Shown: one piece after another, positions 51,957-61,550 of the stretch
How positions within the stretch are numbered: position 1 is the first letter of the stretch
Layout: every line of letters starts with the position of its first letter
Source of the DNA: Clostridia bacterium
GTDB taxonomy: Bacteria > Bacillota > Clostridia > Christensenellales > Aristaeellaceae
DNA: 64,000 nucleotides
NCBI GenBank assembly: GCA_017404985.1
Contig: JAFRBK010000032.1
Location: 1-64,000, forward strand
Direction: 5' to 3'
The notes under the pieces: generated by a model
What the model was told of the DNA's origin: nothing
Seen by the model: only the letters and a program-made list of their open reading frames with translations
Database searches by the model: none
Made by a program: the position numbers and the translations under genes

Positions 51957-53324
51957 TCAGAAGGGGGCGTCCCCTCCCAGGCCCTGTTCCCTGGCCAGGT
52001 TGGCAAAGGTAGTATATTCGCTCAGCCATGCCAGCTTCACAGTCCCCAGGGGGCCGCTGCGCTGTTTGGCAATGATGACTTCGCCGATGTTTTTATCCTC
52101 GGTTTCCTTGTTGTAATATTCCTCCCGGTGGAGAAACATCACCACGTCGGCATCCTGCTCAATGGAGCCGGAATCCCGCAGGTCGCTCAGCACCGGTCGT
52201 TTATCCGTCCGGTCTTTGTTGGCACGGCTCAGCTGGGCACAGGCGACGAGCGGAATTTTCAGCTCCAGTGCGATTGCCTTCAGCTGCCGGCTGATTTCGC
52301 TCACTTCCAGCTGGCGGTTTTCCATCCGGCTGTCCGAGTGCATCAGCCCCAGATAGTCGACCACGACCAGGTCCAGCCCTTTTTCCATCATCAGGCGCCG
52401 GCACCGGGACCGCAGCTGGGTCGGCGTGATACCGGCCGTATCGTCTATATACATGGAGGAAGCCGCCAGCGGCCCGAGCGATGAGGCCAGGCGGAGCCAG
52501 TCGCTGTCCTGAAGCGTTCCTTTCCGCACCCGCTGCATATCCACCCGCGCATCGGAGCACAGCATTCTCATGGCGATCTGCTCCCGGGGCATTTCCAGCG
52601 TGAATACCGCCACGGTCTTCCCTTTGTTCAGCGCCGCATATTCGGCCACGTTCATGGCAAAGGAAGTCTTTCCCATGCTGGGACGCGCCCCGACCACAAT
52701 CAGCTCGCCGGGATGAAGCCCTGTCAGCAGGCTGTCCAGGTCGATAAATCCGGTGGGAACCCCTGCGATTTCGCCCTTGAGGCGGGCCAGTTCCTCGATC
52801 TCCTGGTAGGTGCCGAGCAGCACCTGTTCCATGGGTTTCAGGGATTCTCCCTCCGCCCGGTTCATCACGATATCGAAGATCGCCTTCTCCGCATGGTCCA
52901 GCACTTCCGGCACCGGATTCTGCTGGTTGCAGCATTCCTTGCCGATATCCCGGCTGGCCTGCAGCAGCTTCCGCAGCGTGCTTTTCTCCTGCGTCAGGGT
53001 GATGTAGGCTTCAACGTTGGCGGTGGTCGGCACCTGCTGGATCAGCTTGATCAGATAGCTGCTTCCGCCGATCCCCTCCAGGCTTCCCCGGCGCCTCAGT
53101 TCGGCGTTCAGGGTTGTCAGGTCGATCGGGGAATGGTTCCGGTTCAGCTCCGCCATCGCGGAGAAGATCTCCCTGTGTTCCGGCTGATAGAAATCGTCCG
53201 GGGTGAGCCTTTCCAGCGCGCGGAGCACGGCATTGCTGTCCTGGAGCATCGCACCCAGAACGCTGACCTCCGCCTCCACGCTGTTGGGCGGCACGACGCC
53301 TTTCAGTTCATCCCGGTTCTCCAT
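51957..53324 (-). CDS. dnaB: Replicative DNA helicase
   Basis: 455 residues. The N-terminal domain (PPNSVEAEVSVLGAMLQDSN) precedes a RecA-like helicase domain with Walker A ARPSMGKTSFAMN, FTLEMPREQIAMRM, LVVVDYLGLM and the DLRDSGSIEQDADVVMFLHR arginine-finger region. It unwinds DNA at the replication fork. It follows rplI by 13 bp, the usual Firmicutes order. Confidence 0.97.
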   Translation of the reverse strand: MENRDELKGVVPPNSVEAEVSVLGAMLQDSNAVLRALERLTPDDFYQPEHREIFSAMAELNRNHSPIDLTTLNAELRRRGSLEGIGGSSYLIKLIQQVPTTANVEAYITLTQEKSTLRKLLQASRDIGKECCNQQNPVPEVLDHAEKAIFDIVMNRAEGESLKPMEQVLLGTYQEIEELARLKGEIAGVPTGFIDLDSLLTGLHPGELIVVGARPSMGKTSFAMNVAEYAALNKGKTVAVFTLEMPREQIAMRMLCSDARVDMQRVRKGTLQDSDWLRLASSLGPLAASSMYIDDTAGITPTQLRSRCRRLMMEKGLDLVVVDYLGLMHSDSRMENRQLEVSEISRQLKAIALELKIPLVACAQLSRANKDRTDKRPVLSDLRDSGSIEQDADVVMFLHREEYYNKETEDKNIGEVIIAKQRSGPLGTVKLAWLSEYTTFANLAREQGLGGDAPF

Positions 53325-53337
53325 ACCGTTCTCCCGC

Positions 53338-53790
53338 TTACTTCTTGATTGGTTCCACGCTCAGCTTCATGGGTGTCGTCACCCCGGAATACAGCCATAC
53401 GGTAATGTCCCGCATGCCGATTTCCCGGATCGGGTCCCCGATATCCAGCTTCCGTTTGTCCACCTGGATGCCATGCTGCTTTTCCAGCGCTTCGGCAACT
53501 TCCGCCGTGGTGACGCTGCCATAGAGGCGGCCTTTTTCGCCGCATTTGACTTCCAGGTTCACCACCTTGTTTTTCAGCAGCGCCGCCTTGGCTTCCGCCT
53601 CCGCCCGGCGTTCGGCTTCCCGGGCGTCCTGGGCGGCACGTTTGCGTTCTATCTCCTTCAGCGTGCCGGGTGTCGCCTCCGCGGCCAGCTTCTGGGGAAA
53701 CAGGAAATTCCGGGCGTATCCGTCGCTCACGTTCAGGATCTCGTCCCGCTTCCCGATGTTTTTGACATCCTTGAGCAAAACCACCTTCAT
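53338..53790 (-). CDS. rplI: 50S ribosomal protein L9
   Basis: 150 residues: [20 protein letters not shown] and [16 protein letters not shown] form the conserved N-terminal rRNA-binding domain; a long central helix and the C-terminal domain follow. It lies 2 bp after the YybS-type gene. Confidence 0.97.
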   Translation of the reverse strand: MKVVLLKDVKNIGKRDEILNVSDGYARNFLFPQKLAAEATPGTLKEIERKRAAQDAREAERRAEAEAKAALLKNKVVNLEVKCGEKGRLYGSVTTAEVAEALEKQHGIQVDKRKLDIGDPIREIGMRDITVWLYSGVTTPMKLSVEPIKK

Positions 53791-53792
53791 GT

Positions 53793-54815
53793 TTATTCAA
53801 CCTCCTCGCCGGGCCTCAGGTGCCTGGCATCGCGCCGCTGGTCCACCATGCCCATAATCACGGGAATGACAGGCGCCAGGATGCTCAGCACCACAGCCCA
53901 GATATTCCGGAATACACTGCGGATTCCCATCCGCTTTTCAAACCACTGCATCAGGCAGAGCCCCTGGACCAGATACGCCGCCCGGAACACCGACCAGCAC
54001 AGCCAACCCATATACCGGTCCGCGCCGCCTGTGGAAAGGGTGCCGGGCAGCCAGCCCAGGCTCAGGGCGAAGATCGCCAGCCCCAGCCCTCTGGGAATGA
54101 ACCATTTTTCCATGGGAGGCAGCTCCCCCCGCTCGCCCCGTTTCCTTCTGCGCCAGTCCGGCAGCGTGGTGCAGAGCAGCGCCGTCGCCGCGGTATGGTA
54201 AACCAGCGCCTCGCACAGGAAATGCGGCAGGATCTCCTCCAGGCTCACCCGCAGGCTGTACAGCATCTGCAGCCTGGTTTCCTCCGCAATCACCACGTTG
54301 CCCATCACCCGCATCGCGGGAATCAGCGCGGCGGTCCCCTCCAGCCGGGAATATCCCATGCTGTAGGCATTGAGCAGGATGGTATTGCACTGGGGGCTTT
54401 GCTCCACCCAGTCGCAGGCCGCCTGCGCCAGGCCGGCAACCAGCTGCCCGTTCATCCGGGGCAGCAGCATGGCGATACCGCCGGCCCAGGTCACCAGGCA
54501 CAGCGCCGCCCACAGCATCGGCCGGTGCAGGGGCTTCCTGACCTTCACCAGCGGGATCACGGCGCACAGCACACACCAGGCCAGACTCAGAATCCACGCG
54601 TCCGCGGGAAGAACCAGCAGGCAGGCCGCAGCAGCGCCGGCGCAGACCATCGCGCCGCCCCACCAGCCGGCAGTAACGGCCAGCACAGCCGAAACGGGCG
54701 GCAGCAGAATCAGCGCCACCAGCAGTGCGGGAACGCCCCTGGACGCAGCCACGGCCACGAGGGCCAGAATAACGGCCGGTGCGGTCAGGCGCTTTCCGAA
54801 CGGTTCCTGAGGCAT
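53793..54815 (-). CDS. yybS: DUF2232 (YybS-type) membrane protein
   Basis: 340 residues with about eight transmembrane helices, ending in [14 protein letters not shown]. Its position directly before rplI-dnaB matches the Firmicutes YybS gene. The function is unknown; the family resembles ECF-type membrane components. No GdpP phosphodiesterase gene is interposed, unlike in many relatives. Start ATG 54815 is favoured by GGAGG 7 bases upstream. Confidence 0.8.
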   Translation of the reverse strand: MPQEPFGKRLTAPAVILALVAVAASRGVPALLVALILLPPVSAVLAVTAGWWGGAMVCAGAAAACLLVLPADAWILSLAWCVLCAVIPLVKVRKPLHRPMLWAALCLVTWAGGIAMLLPRMNGQLVAGLAQAACDWVEQSPQCNTILLNAYSMGYSRLEGTAALIPAMRVMGNVVIAEETRLQMLYSLRVSLEEILPHFLCEALVYHTAATALLCTTLPDWRRRKRGERGELPPMEKWFIPRGLGLAIFALSLGWLPGTLSTGGADRYMGWLCWSVFRAAYLVQGLCLMQWFEKRMGIRSVFRNIWAVVLSILAPVIPVIMGMVDQRRDARHLRPGEEVE

Positions 54816-54888
54816 TCCCTCACCTCCATCGCATATCATATCACTTTATTCTATTCCAAATCCCCCGAAAAAGCAAGAGAGACGCAAA

Positions 54889-54915
54889 GAGAGCGGTTCG
54901 CTCTGAACCGCTCTC
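54889..54915 (-). terminator. Terminator after the coiled-coil protein gene
   Basis: Perfect 11-bp stem GAGAGCGGTTC / GAACCGCTCTC, then TTT on the minus strand. Confidence 0.75.
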
Positions 54916-54941
54916 CTGTACCTGTTTCGTGGTCGGAGATA

Positions 54942-55814
54942 TTACTCCGTTTTTTTTTGCTCCTCCAGCGTCAGCTCTTTGAAGCCCAATTTCGTAATGA
55001 ACTCGTTCGCCTTGTCGAGCATCTTCTGGAAGTCTTCCTTCGTCATGGTCGCGAAGTCATATGCGTTTTCCTTCAGGGCTTCCACCTGGGCCGCCAGTTC
55101 TTCCTTGGCCTTGGTGGCGTCCGTCAGCTTGCTCTGGGCCTCGTCCAGCATGGCTTTGGTGGCGTCCTTTTCCTTGTTCGCCGCTTCCAGCTGCTTCGCT
55201 GCCTCTTCTTCCGCGGCTTTCTTCGCATCGGCCGCAGCCTGCTTCACATCCGCTTCGGCCTTTTCGGCAGCCTGCTTGGCTTCTTCCTGCAGCGTATTCA
55301 CCTGGGCCGCCAGCTGATCCTTTTCGCCGGTCACTTCAGCCAGCTTGGCCGCTGCTTCCTCGGCCGCCTTCGCCGCGCTGTCCGTCAGGGTTTTCACCTG
55401 GGCTTCCAGGTCTTCCTTCGCCTTGGTTGCTTCATCCAGCTTGGCTGCCGCTTCCTCGGCCGCCTTTGCCGCGCTGTCCGTCAGGGTTTTTACCTGGGCT
55501 TCCAGGTCTTCCTTCGCCTTGGTCGCTTCGTCCAGCTTGGCTGCCGCTTCCTCAGCTGCTTTCGCCGCGCTGTCCGTCAGGGTTTTCACCTGGGCTTCCA
55601 GGTCTTCCTTCGCCTTGTTCGCTTCGTCCAGCTTGGCCGTTGCTTCTTCAGCCGCCTGTTTCGCTTCCGCGGTCAGTGAATCCACCTTGGCGGTCAGCTC
55701 TTCCTTTTCCTTGGACAGCGCGTCTTTCGCGCCGTTCCCCGTCAGGAAAAGAACCGCAAATACCACTGCCAGAATTCCCAGAATAGCCATCACGATTTTC
55801 GAAGTGTTCTTCAT
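54942..55814 (-). CDS. Membrane-anchored coiled-coil protein with 96-bp tandem repeats
   Basis: 290 residues. One N-terminal helix (IVMAILGILAVVFAVLFLTG) anchors it. Residues 36-240 are a continuous Ala/Lys/Glu coiled coil. Three nearly identical 32-residue units (62-93, 94-125, 126-157) each read LDEA(N/T)KAKEDLEAQVKTL then TDSAAKAAEEAAAK; they correspond to 96-bp DNA repeats at 55344-55631. The C-terminus (DFATMTKEDFQKMLDKANEF) is a non-repeat helical piece. The N-terminal layout matches the SH3 coiled-coil gene at 61.5 kb. It is probably an outward-facing spacer or scaffold. Confidence 0.8.
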   Translation of the reverse strand: MKNTSKIVMAILGILAVVFAVLFLTGNGAKDALSKEKEELTAKVDSLTAEAKQAAEEATAKLDEANKAKEDLEAQVKTLTDSAAKAAEEAAAKLDEATKAKEDLEAQVKTLTDSAAKAAEEAAAKLDEATKAKEDLEAQVKTLTDSAAKAAEEAAAKLAEVTGEKDQLAAQVNTLQEEAKQAAEKAEADVKQAAADAKKAAEEEAAKQLEAANKEKDATKAMLDEAQSKLTDATKAKEELAAQVEALKENAYDFATMTKEDFQKMLDKANEFITKLGFKELTLEEQKKTE

Positions 55815-55937
55815 TTCCTAATTCCTCCCATCGTCAGAAACGGCCTCAATTTTTTTACCCGTTCCTGAAGCATTGCGCCAATTCTATCACATTTGATCAA
55901 AAAAGAAAATAGTCTGATGGATCCTCCGTTGCATTTT

Positions 55938-56366
55938 TCATGCATCCCTGAACCGCGCCTTGAGCCGCAGGTACCGTTCCTGCTTCTCCGCATCCCGGAA
56001 ATGCACTTCCCGGAACTGCTCCGGGTTCTTACCGCCGTAATCCAGTTTCTTCTCCCCAAACTGCGCGTCCGTCAGGTCGAACACCTGCCCGCCGATCACA
56101 TTGTAACAGTGGAACCCGCCCTCAGGCAGCGGAATGCCGTATACGGTTCCGCCGAAATAATCCTGCACCAGGAAAGCCGTCACCGAGCACTGGCCCAGCG
56201 TTCTGTTTTCCGGCGTCCAGTCCCCGCGCATTCTCGGTGCGCAGGTTTCCGCGCACCAGGCTTTGCCCAGCCGTTCGTACATTTCCCGCAGGGTGCCGGA
56301 AAACCCGTCCGTTTCCCTTTCGGGCCGGATCTCCGCGTATTCCATTCCATAAAATGCTTCCTTCAT
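55938..56366 (-). CDS. YunG-like small protein
   Basis: 142 residues. GQCSVTAFLVQDYFGGTVYG, FHCYNVIGGQVFDLTDAQFG, and the C-terminal RYLRLKARF fit the YunG-like family of uncharacterised proteins. The order of conserved Cys, His and Asp suggests a papain- or transglutaminase-like fold, but catalysis is unproven. GGGGGAAGG precedes ATG 56366. It is followed by genes on the same strand, possibly one transcript from murB onward. Confidence 0.65.
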   Translation of the reverse strand: MKEAFYGMEYAEIRPERETDGFSGTLREMYERLGKAWCAETCAPRMRGDWTPENRTLGQCSVTAFLVQDYFGGTVYGIPLPEGGFHCYNVIGGQVFDLTDAQFGEKKLDYGGKNPEQFREVHFRDAEKQERYLRLKARFRDA

Positions 56367-56387
56367 GGCTGCCTTCCCCCGTCTTTT

Positions 56388-58376
56388 TTACCGGATCCGG
56401 TATACCTTGGCTTCCTTGTTTTCGAACACCTTCAGGTACAGGCGGTCCAGCGCCTCCTCATCCACCTCGTAGCTGTTCCGCTCGTAGGAGGAGAGGTAGA
56501 TGTAGCCTGCCCCGTACTTCCGGGGGACCTCCTGGTTGTTCTCCGGGTCTTCGTAGAAATCCTGCAGCTCCTGTTGGCGCTCCCTGGTATCAAACCCGTG
56601 CCAGTACAGCCACAGGTCCGGGCCGCAGGCAATGCTTCTCCCCGCGATGGACAGCACCGGGTTCAGGTGCTGGGTACCGGTGATGAACACCGCGTCCCGT
56701 TCCGTATGGTCCCGCACATATTCCCCGGCCTCCACGGCCCGCACCCCGAACGCAACATAGTCGGACACGCATTCCCGCCAGACCGTCAGCCCGGCGCTCA
56801 GAAAGAATACGAAAGCCGCGGCGCCGGCGATCACCGGCCGGGCCCGCAGGCCCTTCAGCCGCCGCCACATGGCGGCACACCAGTCCGCAATGATCATGCA
56901 GCATGGCAGCCAGGCCAGATAGAGCAGCTTGTTGTTGTCGTAGTCATTCGGCTGGAAGCGGATAAACTCCGCGGCCAGAATCACCGGCAGCGCCATGGCA
57001 AACAGCCGCCGGTGCCGCGGATTCTTTTCAATCAGCGCCAGAATCAGCACCAGGAACGGCAGGCCGATATTCTTGACATAGAACCAGAGATACAGGTCCT
57101 TCATCCCGCCGCCGTCCACGTTGTTGACCCAGTTGAAATGCAGCTGCACGAAGCCCTGCGCAGCCCCCTGGAATGCCTGGCGGAAGGTGAACAGGAAAAG
57201 CTGCGGCGCGGCCAGCGCGGCCGTCATAACACCGTACAGAAGATATCGTCCGCATATCTGCCACCGGCTTTGCCGGATGAACATCGCGCCCGGGTCGCCG
57301 TGGATCACGTCATAAACCATCAGCCCCAGCGAAGCCAGCCCCAGCGCCAGAAAGCTGTGCGTATGGATCATCGGCAGGGCTCCAGCCCACACAGCCAGCA
57401 GGATCAGCCCCCGGAACCCGTTTTTTTCGTCCCGTTTTTTGGCCCGGAACACAGCGTCCAGCAGATACAAGCAGGGAAACACCATGCACCAGCCGCCCAG
57501 CAGCGTCCGCTGCGGAATCATCAGGTCGCAGATCACGTTGCTCCAGCGCAGGTTATTCGGAGTCGGCTGGTTCGTCGGCGTTTTGTAGTAGCCCGTCAGA
57601 ATGGTGTCCAGCTTCTCCCCGACCCCGCTGAAATAGCCCGCCAGGCTGTCGGGCGTTCCGCCCGCCATGTCAAAGTCGTACAGGAATCCCAGCCCGCCGT
57701 TCAGGAAAAACAGCAGCGCAGCCAGCACAGCGGTCTTTTTTCCTCCGCTCATTTCCCGTCCCAGGATCAGCACGCCCGCGTAGCAAAGCGCCATCATCAA
57801 AGTGCCCGGGATCACCAGGGCCGCCTGCAGGCTGGATCCCAGCAGCACAAATGTGGAGCTGAGGGAATCGGTCAGAAAAGGATAGCTCAGCCTCGCCCCC
57901 GGATAGAAGGGATACTCCGCCGGGAAACGCTTCCCGATGATCCCGGTGATGAAGCTCATGTGCATCGGCAGGTCGCCGTAGGTGCTCTGGCCCACGTGCC
58001 AGTTCCCGGCCGAATCCACCCGGGCATTATGGGTCACCTGCAGATACGCGCTGATAATCGTCAGCGGCAGGGCGACATAAAGCAGTTGTTTCAGCAGGCG
58101 GGTTTCCGCTTCGTCCCATGGGCGGGGGCTCCGCCGGTCCCTGAGAAGGAAGCACAGGCCGGTCACAGCCACCAGCAGCACCGCGGCCAGCGCATGGGCC
58201 TCCGCGGTAAAGGAGAGGAAGAACGCGCCGATAGCCGGCAGCCACATTTCTTCCAGCAGCCCCAGGCTCAGTCCCAGCCACAGCCGGTTCAGCGGGCGGT
58301 GATTGGGCAGCAGCCAGCGAATGCACATCACGCCGGAGGTCAGGAACATCAGCATATATGCCAGGGATCCGATCAT
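56388..58376 (-). CDS. Polytopic membrane protein, GT-C glycosyltransferase-like
   Basis: 662 residues, more than ten transmembrane helices, and a soluble C-terminal part (about 540-662). An acidic extracellular loop early in the chain (GQSTYGDLPMHMSFITGIIG, then YPFYPGARLSYPFLTDSLSS) resembles the first loop of GT-C fold lipid-linked-sugar transferases. The C-terminal SSYERNSYEVDEEALDRLY segment resembles those seen in predicted mannosyltransferases. It starts inside the whiA stop codon (ATGA overlap). The substrate is unknown; GT-C membership is an inference from topology and loop motif. Confidence 0.6.
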   Translation of the reverse strand: MIGSLAYMLMFLTSGVMCIRWLLPNHRPLNRLWLGLSLGLLEEMWLPAIGAFFLSFTAEAHALAAVLLVAVTGLCFLLRDRRSPRPWDEAETRLLKQLLYVALPLTIISAYLQVTHNARVDSAGNWHVGQSTYGDLPMHMSFITGIIGKRFPAEYPFYPGARLSYPFLTDSLSSTFVLLGSSLQAALVIPGTLMMALCYAGVLILGREMSGGKKTAVLAALLFFLNGGLGFLYDFDMAGGTPDSLAGYFSGVGEKLDTILTGYYKTPTNQPTPNNLRWSNVICDLMIPQRTLLGGWCMVFPCLYLLDAVFRAKKRDEKNGFRGLILLAVWAGALPMIHTHSFLALGLASLGLMVYDVIHGDPGAMFIRQSRWQICGRYLLYGVMTAALAAPQLFLFTFRQAFQGAAQGFVQLHFNWVNNVDGGGMKDLYLWFYVKNIGLPFLVLILALIEKNPRHRRLFAMALPVILAAEFIRFQPNDYDNNKLLYLAWLPCCMIIADWCAAMWRRLKGLRARPVIAGAAAFVFFLSAGLTVWRECVSDYVAFGVRAVEAGEYVRDHTERDAVFITGTQHLNPVLSIAGRSIACGPDLWLYWHGFDTRERQQELQDFYEDPENNQEVPRKYGAGYIYLSSYERNSYEVDEEALDRLYLKVFENKEAKVYRIR

Positions 58377-59347
58377 TCCGTTTCCTCCTTTTCCAGTGCT
58401 TCTGCAATCTCCATCAGCCGGCGCATCCGGTGGTTCACGCAGCTTTTGCTCAGCGGCGGATCCATCATCTCCCCCAGCTCTTTCAGGCTCAGTTCAGCAT
58501 GCTCCACCCGCAGCCGGGCAATCTCCTGCAGGGCCGGCGGCAGGGTAAACAGGCCCTGCTTCAGGCTGATGTTCCGGATAGCTTCCGACTGCCGCAGGGC
58601 GGTATCCAGCATTTTCTCCCCGTTGTATTCGTCGCAGTTCGCCGCCCGGGTGGCCCGGGCCCGCAGCTGCTTCCGGATCCGGATGTTTTCCAGGTCCAGC
58701 ACGCTCTGGACGGCCCCCATCAGGGTCAGCAAATCCGCAATCTCCTGGGCTGCCTTGAAATACACCACTGTTTTTCCTTTTCGGTTGTATGTCCTGCAGG
58801 GCATCCCGCATTTCTCCAGCAGCTTTTCCATCGTCCGGAGCAGTTCCTCATCCTCGGTTTTCCATTCGAGATGGTAATCTTTCTCAGGGTCGCTCAGCGT
58901 GCCTGCGCCGAGGAATGCGCCGCGCAGGAAAGCCCTTCTGCAGCATTGCCGGGTCATGGGATGCCGGGGCACGGTTCGTTTCAGGTGGACCTGGCCCTGC
59001 TCGTCCGTCTCCGTCATGTGCAGCGCTTCCAGCAGCGTCCGGCTGTCGTCCGGATTCAGGCTCAGCACGCAGATGCGCCTTCCTCCCCATTGCGCGGTCT
59101 GCACAAAATGCAGGGTCGGGTTGGCCCCCAGCCGTTTTTTCAGCAGCTGAAACAGGCGCCTGGCCGTCCCGGCATTTTCCAGCCGGTAGCTGACGGTGAA
59201 CCAGCCGCCGCCCCGAAAAGCCAGGTGCCCGGACGTCTGGGTCAGCGCCGATATTTCGCTCAGCATGCAGCAGGCTTTTCCCAGGGGCAGCCGGACCATC
59301 TCATTCCTGGCCCGGGCAGAGAAGCTCTGTCCGTCTCCGGATCGCAT
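58373..59347 (-). CDS. whiA: DNA-binding protein WhiA
   Basis: 324 residues. Two LAGLIDADG-like halves (RRAFLRGAFLGAGTLSDPEK, then DLLTLMGAVQSVLDLEN) lead to a C-terminal HTH (LSLKELGEMMDPPLSKSCVN). In Gram-positive bacteria WhiA affects division and chromosome segregation or sporulation. It lies after rapZ by 6 bp. The usual yvcK gene between rapZ and whiA is missing. Confidence 0.93.
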   Translation of the reverse strand: MRSGDGQSFSARARNEMVRLPLGKACCMLSEISALTQTSGHLAFRGGGWFTVSYRLENAGTARRLFQLLKKRLGANPTLHFVQTAQWGGRRICVLSLNPDDSRTLLEALHMTETDEQGQVHLKRTVPRHPMTRQCCRRAFLRGAFLGAGTLSDPEKDYHLEWKTEDEELLRTMEKLLEKCGMPCRTYNRKGKTVVYFKAAQEIADLLTLMGAVQSVLDLENIRIRKQLRARATRAANCDEYNGEKMLDTALRQSEAIRNISLKQGLFTLPPALQEIARLRVEHAELSLKELGEMMDPPLSKSCVNHRMRRLMEIAEALEKEETE

Positions 59348-59353
59348 GAATGG

Positions 59354-60253
59354 TCACTCCTCCACCGGCGTCGTCCAGCGGGCCTGTTCCAGCACCAGGT
59401 CCCGGTGGTTGATCTCAGTAGCCATTCCCAGTTCGCGCAGCCAGGCGCCGATGGCTTCGGCAATGGCCACGCTGCGGTGTGCGCCGCCGGTGCAGCCGAC
59501 GGCAATCACCAGCCGCTGCTTTCCTTCTTCCCGGTAATGGGGAATCAGGAACGCCAGCAGGTCCTTGTATTTTGCCAGAAACTCCTGGGTGGTGGGATGG
59601 CCGAGCACAAACTCCCGCACGTCCTCATCCAGCCCGCTGTGGCGGCACAGGTGTTCAATATAAAAGGGATTGGGCAGGAAGCGGACGTCGATCACCAGGT
59701 CCGCCTGCCGGGGAAGCCCCCGCTTGAACCCGAAGCTCATGACCTCCGCCCGGAAAGGCGGTTCGGAATCCGCCATGTTTCCCAGGGTTTTGTTCAGGCT
59801 CTTTTTCATTTCCCTGGAGGTCATCCCGGTCGTGTCGATCACGTAGCTGGCGGTTTCCCGAAGGGGCTGCAGCCTGGTGCGTTCCTCCGTGATGGCCTGC
59901 ATCAGCGTCAGGCCTTCCTGCGTCAGGGGGTGGTCCCGCCGGGTTTCCTTGTAGCGGTCCAGCAGGGTGTCGTCGCTGGCCTCCATGAAGATGGTGTCGA
60001 TCTGGTGGCCCCGCTGGCGCAGCTCCCGGATCATGGTCGCCACGGCCTGGGCGTCGAACAGTTCGCCGCTCCGGACGTCGATCCCGATGGTCACCACCTG
60101 GAATTTCGTCGGTGTTGTATCGAATGCTTCAATCAGCTTCGGAAGCATCATCGGCGGCATGTTGTCCATGCAGAAGCTTCCCTTGTCCTCCAGAAACCGC
60201 ACGCAGGCCGTCTTGCCCGCACCGCTTTGTCCGGTAACGATTAAATACCTCAT
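59354..60253 (-). CDS. rapZ: RNase adapter / nucleotide-binding protein RapZ (YvcJ)
   Basis: 299 residues. Walker A is GQSGAGKT (8-15). FMEASDDTLLDRYKETRRDHPL is the conserved central motif, and the C-terminal domain carries the family's IAVGCTGGAHRSVAIAE. It binds nucleotides and in some bacteria controls amino-sugar synthesis through small RNAs. It overlaps the murB stop by 4 bases (ATGA). Confidence 0.95.
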   Translation of the reverse strand: MRYLIVTGQSGAGKTACVRFLEDKGSFCMDNMPPMMLPKLIEAFDTTPTKFQVVTIGIDVRSGELFDAQAVATMIRELRQRGHQIDTIFMEASDDTLLDRYKETRRDHPLTQEGLTLMQAITEERTRLQPLRETASYVIDTTGMTSREMKKSLNKTLGNMADSEPPFRAEVMSFGFKRGLPRQADLVIDVRFLPNPFYIEHLCRHSGLDEDVREFVLGHPTTQEFLAKYKDLLAFLIPHYREEGKQRLVIAVGCTGGAHRSVAIAEAIGAWLRELGMATEINHRDLVLEQARWTTPVEE

Positions 60254-61137
60254 GATGCTGCCTCCTCTTCTCCGATCACGCGAATTTCCGGTTCCAGCCG
60301 GATGCCGGTTTCTTTCTCCACTGCCTCAGCCACTTTCCGCATCAGGTCCAGGAAATCCCGGCTGCTGCTCCCCCGGTTAATCAGGAAGCCGGCGTGTTTG
60401 GTGCTTACCTGCGCCCCGCCGCACCGGAATCCTTTCAGGCCGCACTGGTCAATCAGCGCCGCCGCGAACCCGCCTTTCGGCCGTTTGAAGGTGCTGCCCG
60501 CGCTGGGTTGGTCCAGCGGCTGCTTTTCCGCCCTTCGCCGGTTCAGCTCTGCCATTTTCTCCCGGATAGCCTTCCCTTCTCCCGGTTCCAGAATGAATTC
60601 TGCCTTCGTGATGATGATCCCGGATCCCTGGATGGCGGATGTCCGGTAGCCGAATGCCAGCTCCTCCCGGTTCAGGCGGATGGCCTTTCCCTCCGGAGTC
60701 AGCCCTTCCGCGCCGGCGGTGACCTGGCTCATCTCCCCGTCATAGGCGCCGGCGTTCATCGCCAGCCCGCCGCCCACCGTGCCGGGAATTCCGCCGGCGA
60801 ATTCCAGCCCGGCCAGCCCGGCGTCCGCCGCCGCAGCTGCCAGCGCCGACAGCATGGCGCCTGCCTGTGCTTCCAGCCTGTTTCCGTTCCGCCGGATCTC
60901 CCGCATGTTCCGCCCGATCCGGATCGTCAACCCGCGAATGCCGCCGTCCAGCACCAGCAGGTTGCTGCCATGGCCGATCACCGTCACCGGCATCCCGGCC
61001 TCCCGGGCCTCCCGGATGAGCCCGGCGATTTCCTCCCCGTTTCGGGGTAAAGCCAGCCAGTCCGCAGGGCCGCCCAGCTTCAGTGTGGTGTATTCCCGCA
61101 TCGGTGCGTTCCGGATCACCTCGTATGCGTCAAACAC
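60250..61137 (-). CDS. murB: UDP-N-acetylenolpyruvoylglucosamine reductase
   Basis: 295 residues. FAD-binding region: TLKLGGPADWLALPRNGEE, VIGHGSNLLVLDGGIRG, GIPGTVGGGLAMNAGAYDGE. Substrate region: the Ser motif PSAGSTFKRPKGGFA (type IIb form) and STKHAGFLINRG, with a late Glu in EPEIRVIGE. It makes UDP-MurNAc for the cell wall. It is the first gene of murB-rapZ-whiA. Confidence 0.97.
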   Translation of the reverse strand: MFDAYEVIRNAPMREYTTLKLGGPADWLALPRNGEEIAGLIREAREAGMPVTVIGHGSNLLVLDGGIRGLTIRIGRNMREIRRNGNRLEAQAGAMLSALAAAAADAGLAGLEFAGGIPGTVGGGLAMNAGAYDGEMSQVTAGAEGLTPEGKAIRLNREELAFGYRTSAIQGSGIIITKAEFILEPGEGKAIREKMAELNRRRAEKQPLDQPSAGSTFKRPKGGFAAALIDQCGLKGFRCGGAQVSTKHAGFLINRGSSSRDFLDLMRKVAEAVEKETGIRLEPEIRVIGEEEAAS

Positions 61138-61168
61138 GCCTTGCCTCCCCCTTCCTGAAGAATGGTAA

Positions 61169-61196
61169 AAGGCTGCCTCACCATGGAAGCAGCCTT
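61169..61196 (-). terminator. Terminator after secG
   Basis: Stem AAGGCTGC / GCAGCCTT, then TT on the minus strand, between secG and murB. Confidence 0.65.
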
Positions 61197-61214
61197 CATC
61201 AGTTCGGGACGCTT

Positions 61215-61442
61215 TTATTTGATCACCAGCATAACCAGGGACAGCACGATGAACACGGCTGCGGCAATCTTTGTGCCCAGTGCCAGCTTCGCCTCAAAAG
61301 TCTTGGCCTTGGACTTGCTCAGATAGCTGTTGTTCTGTCCGGAAAGGGCACTGATGCCGCTTTCGTCGGAGCTCTGCAGAAGCACGGTCACGATCATGAA
61401 CAGCGCTGCCAGGATCAGCACGATGGAAAGAACTGTTGCCAT
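61215..61442 (-). CDS. secG: Protein translocase subunit SecG
   Basis: 75 residues from ATG 61442 (GAGGAGG 8 bases upstream). Two transmembrane helices (MATVLSIVLILAALFMIVTV; IAAAVFIVLSLVMLVI) flank a loop of the SecG type (LLQSSDESGISALSGQNNSY). It is the accessory subunit of the SecYEG export channel. Confidence 0.9.
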   Translation of the reverse strand: MATVLSIVLILAALFMIVTVLLQSSDESGISALSGQNNSYLSKSKAKTFEAKLALGTKIAAAVFIVLSLVMLVIK

Positions 61443-61550
61443 TAAAATAACCTCCTCACAAATCAGCCTGACCATGATATCACAGGCTCACGGAAAATGC
61501 AAGCTTTTTCGGCGGGCCTGAAAAGATGTTCCCGTACTCCCGGCTGAAAG

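Noticed and set aside
53820-55679. Plus-strand open frame of 619 codons
   Set aside because: Antisense shadow of the YybS-type and coiled-coil genes; it is Gln/His/Arg-rich, then repeats FxLGFQVFLRLG only because the sense gene is repetitive.
55893-58877. Plus-strand open frame of 994 codons
   Set aside because: It is antisense to the YunG-like, GT-C-like and whiA genes; long stop-free antisense frames are expected in GC-rich DNA, and no domain or ribosome site supports it.
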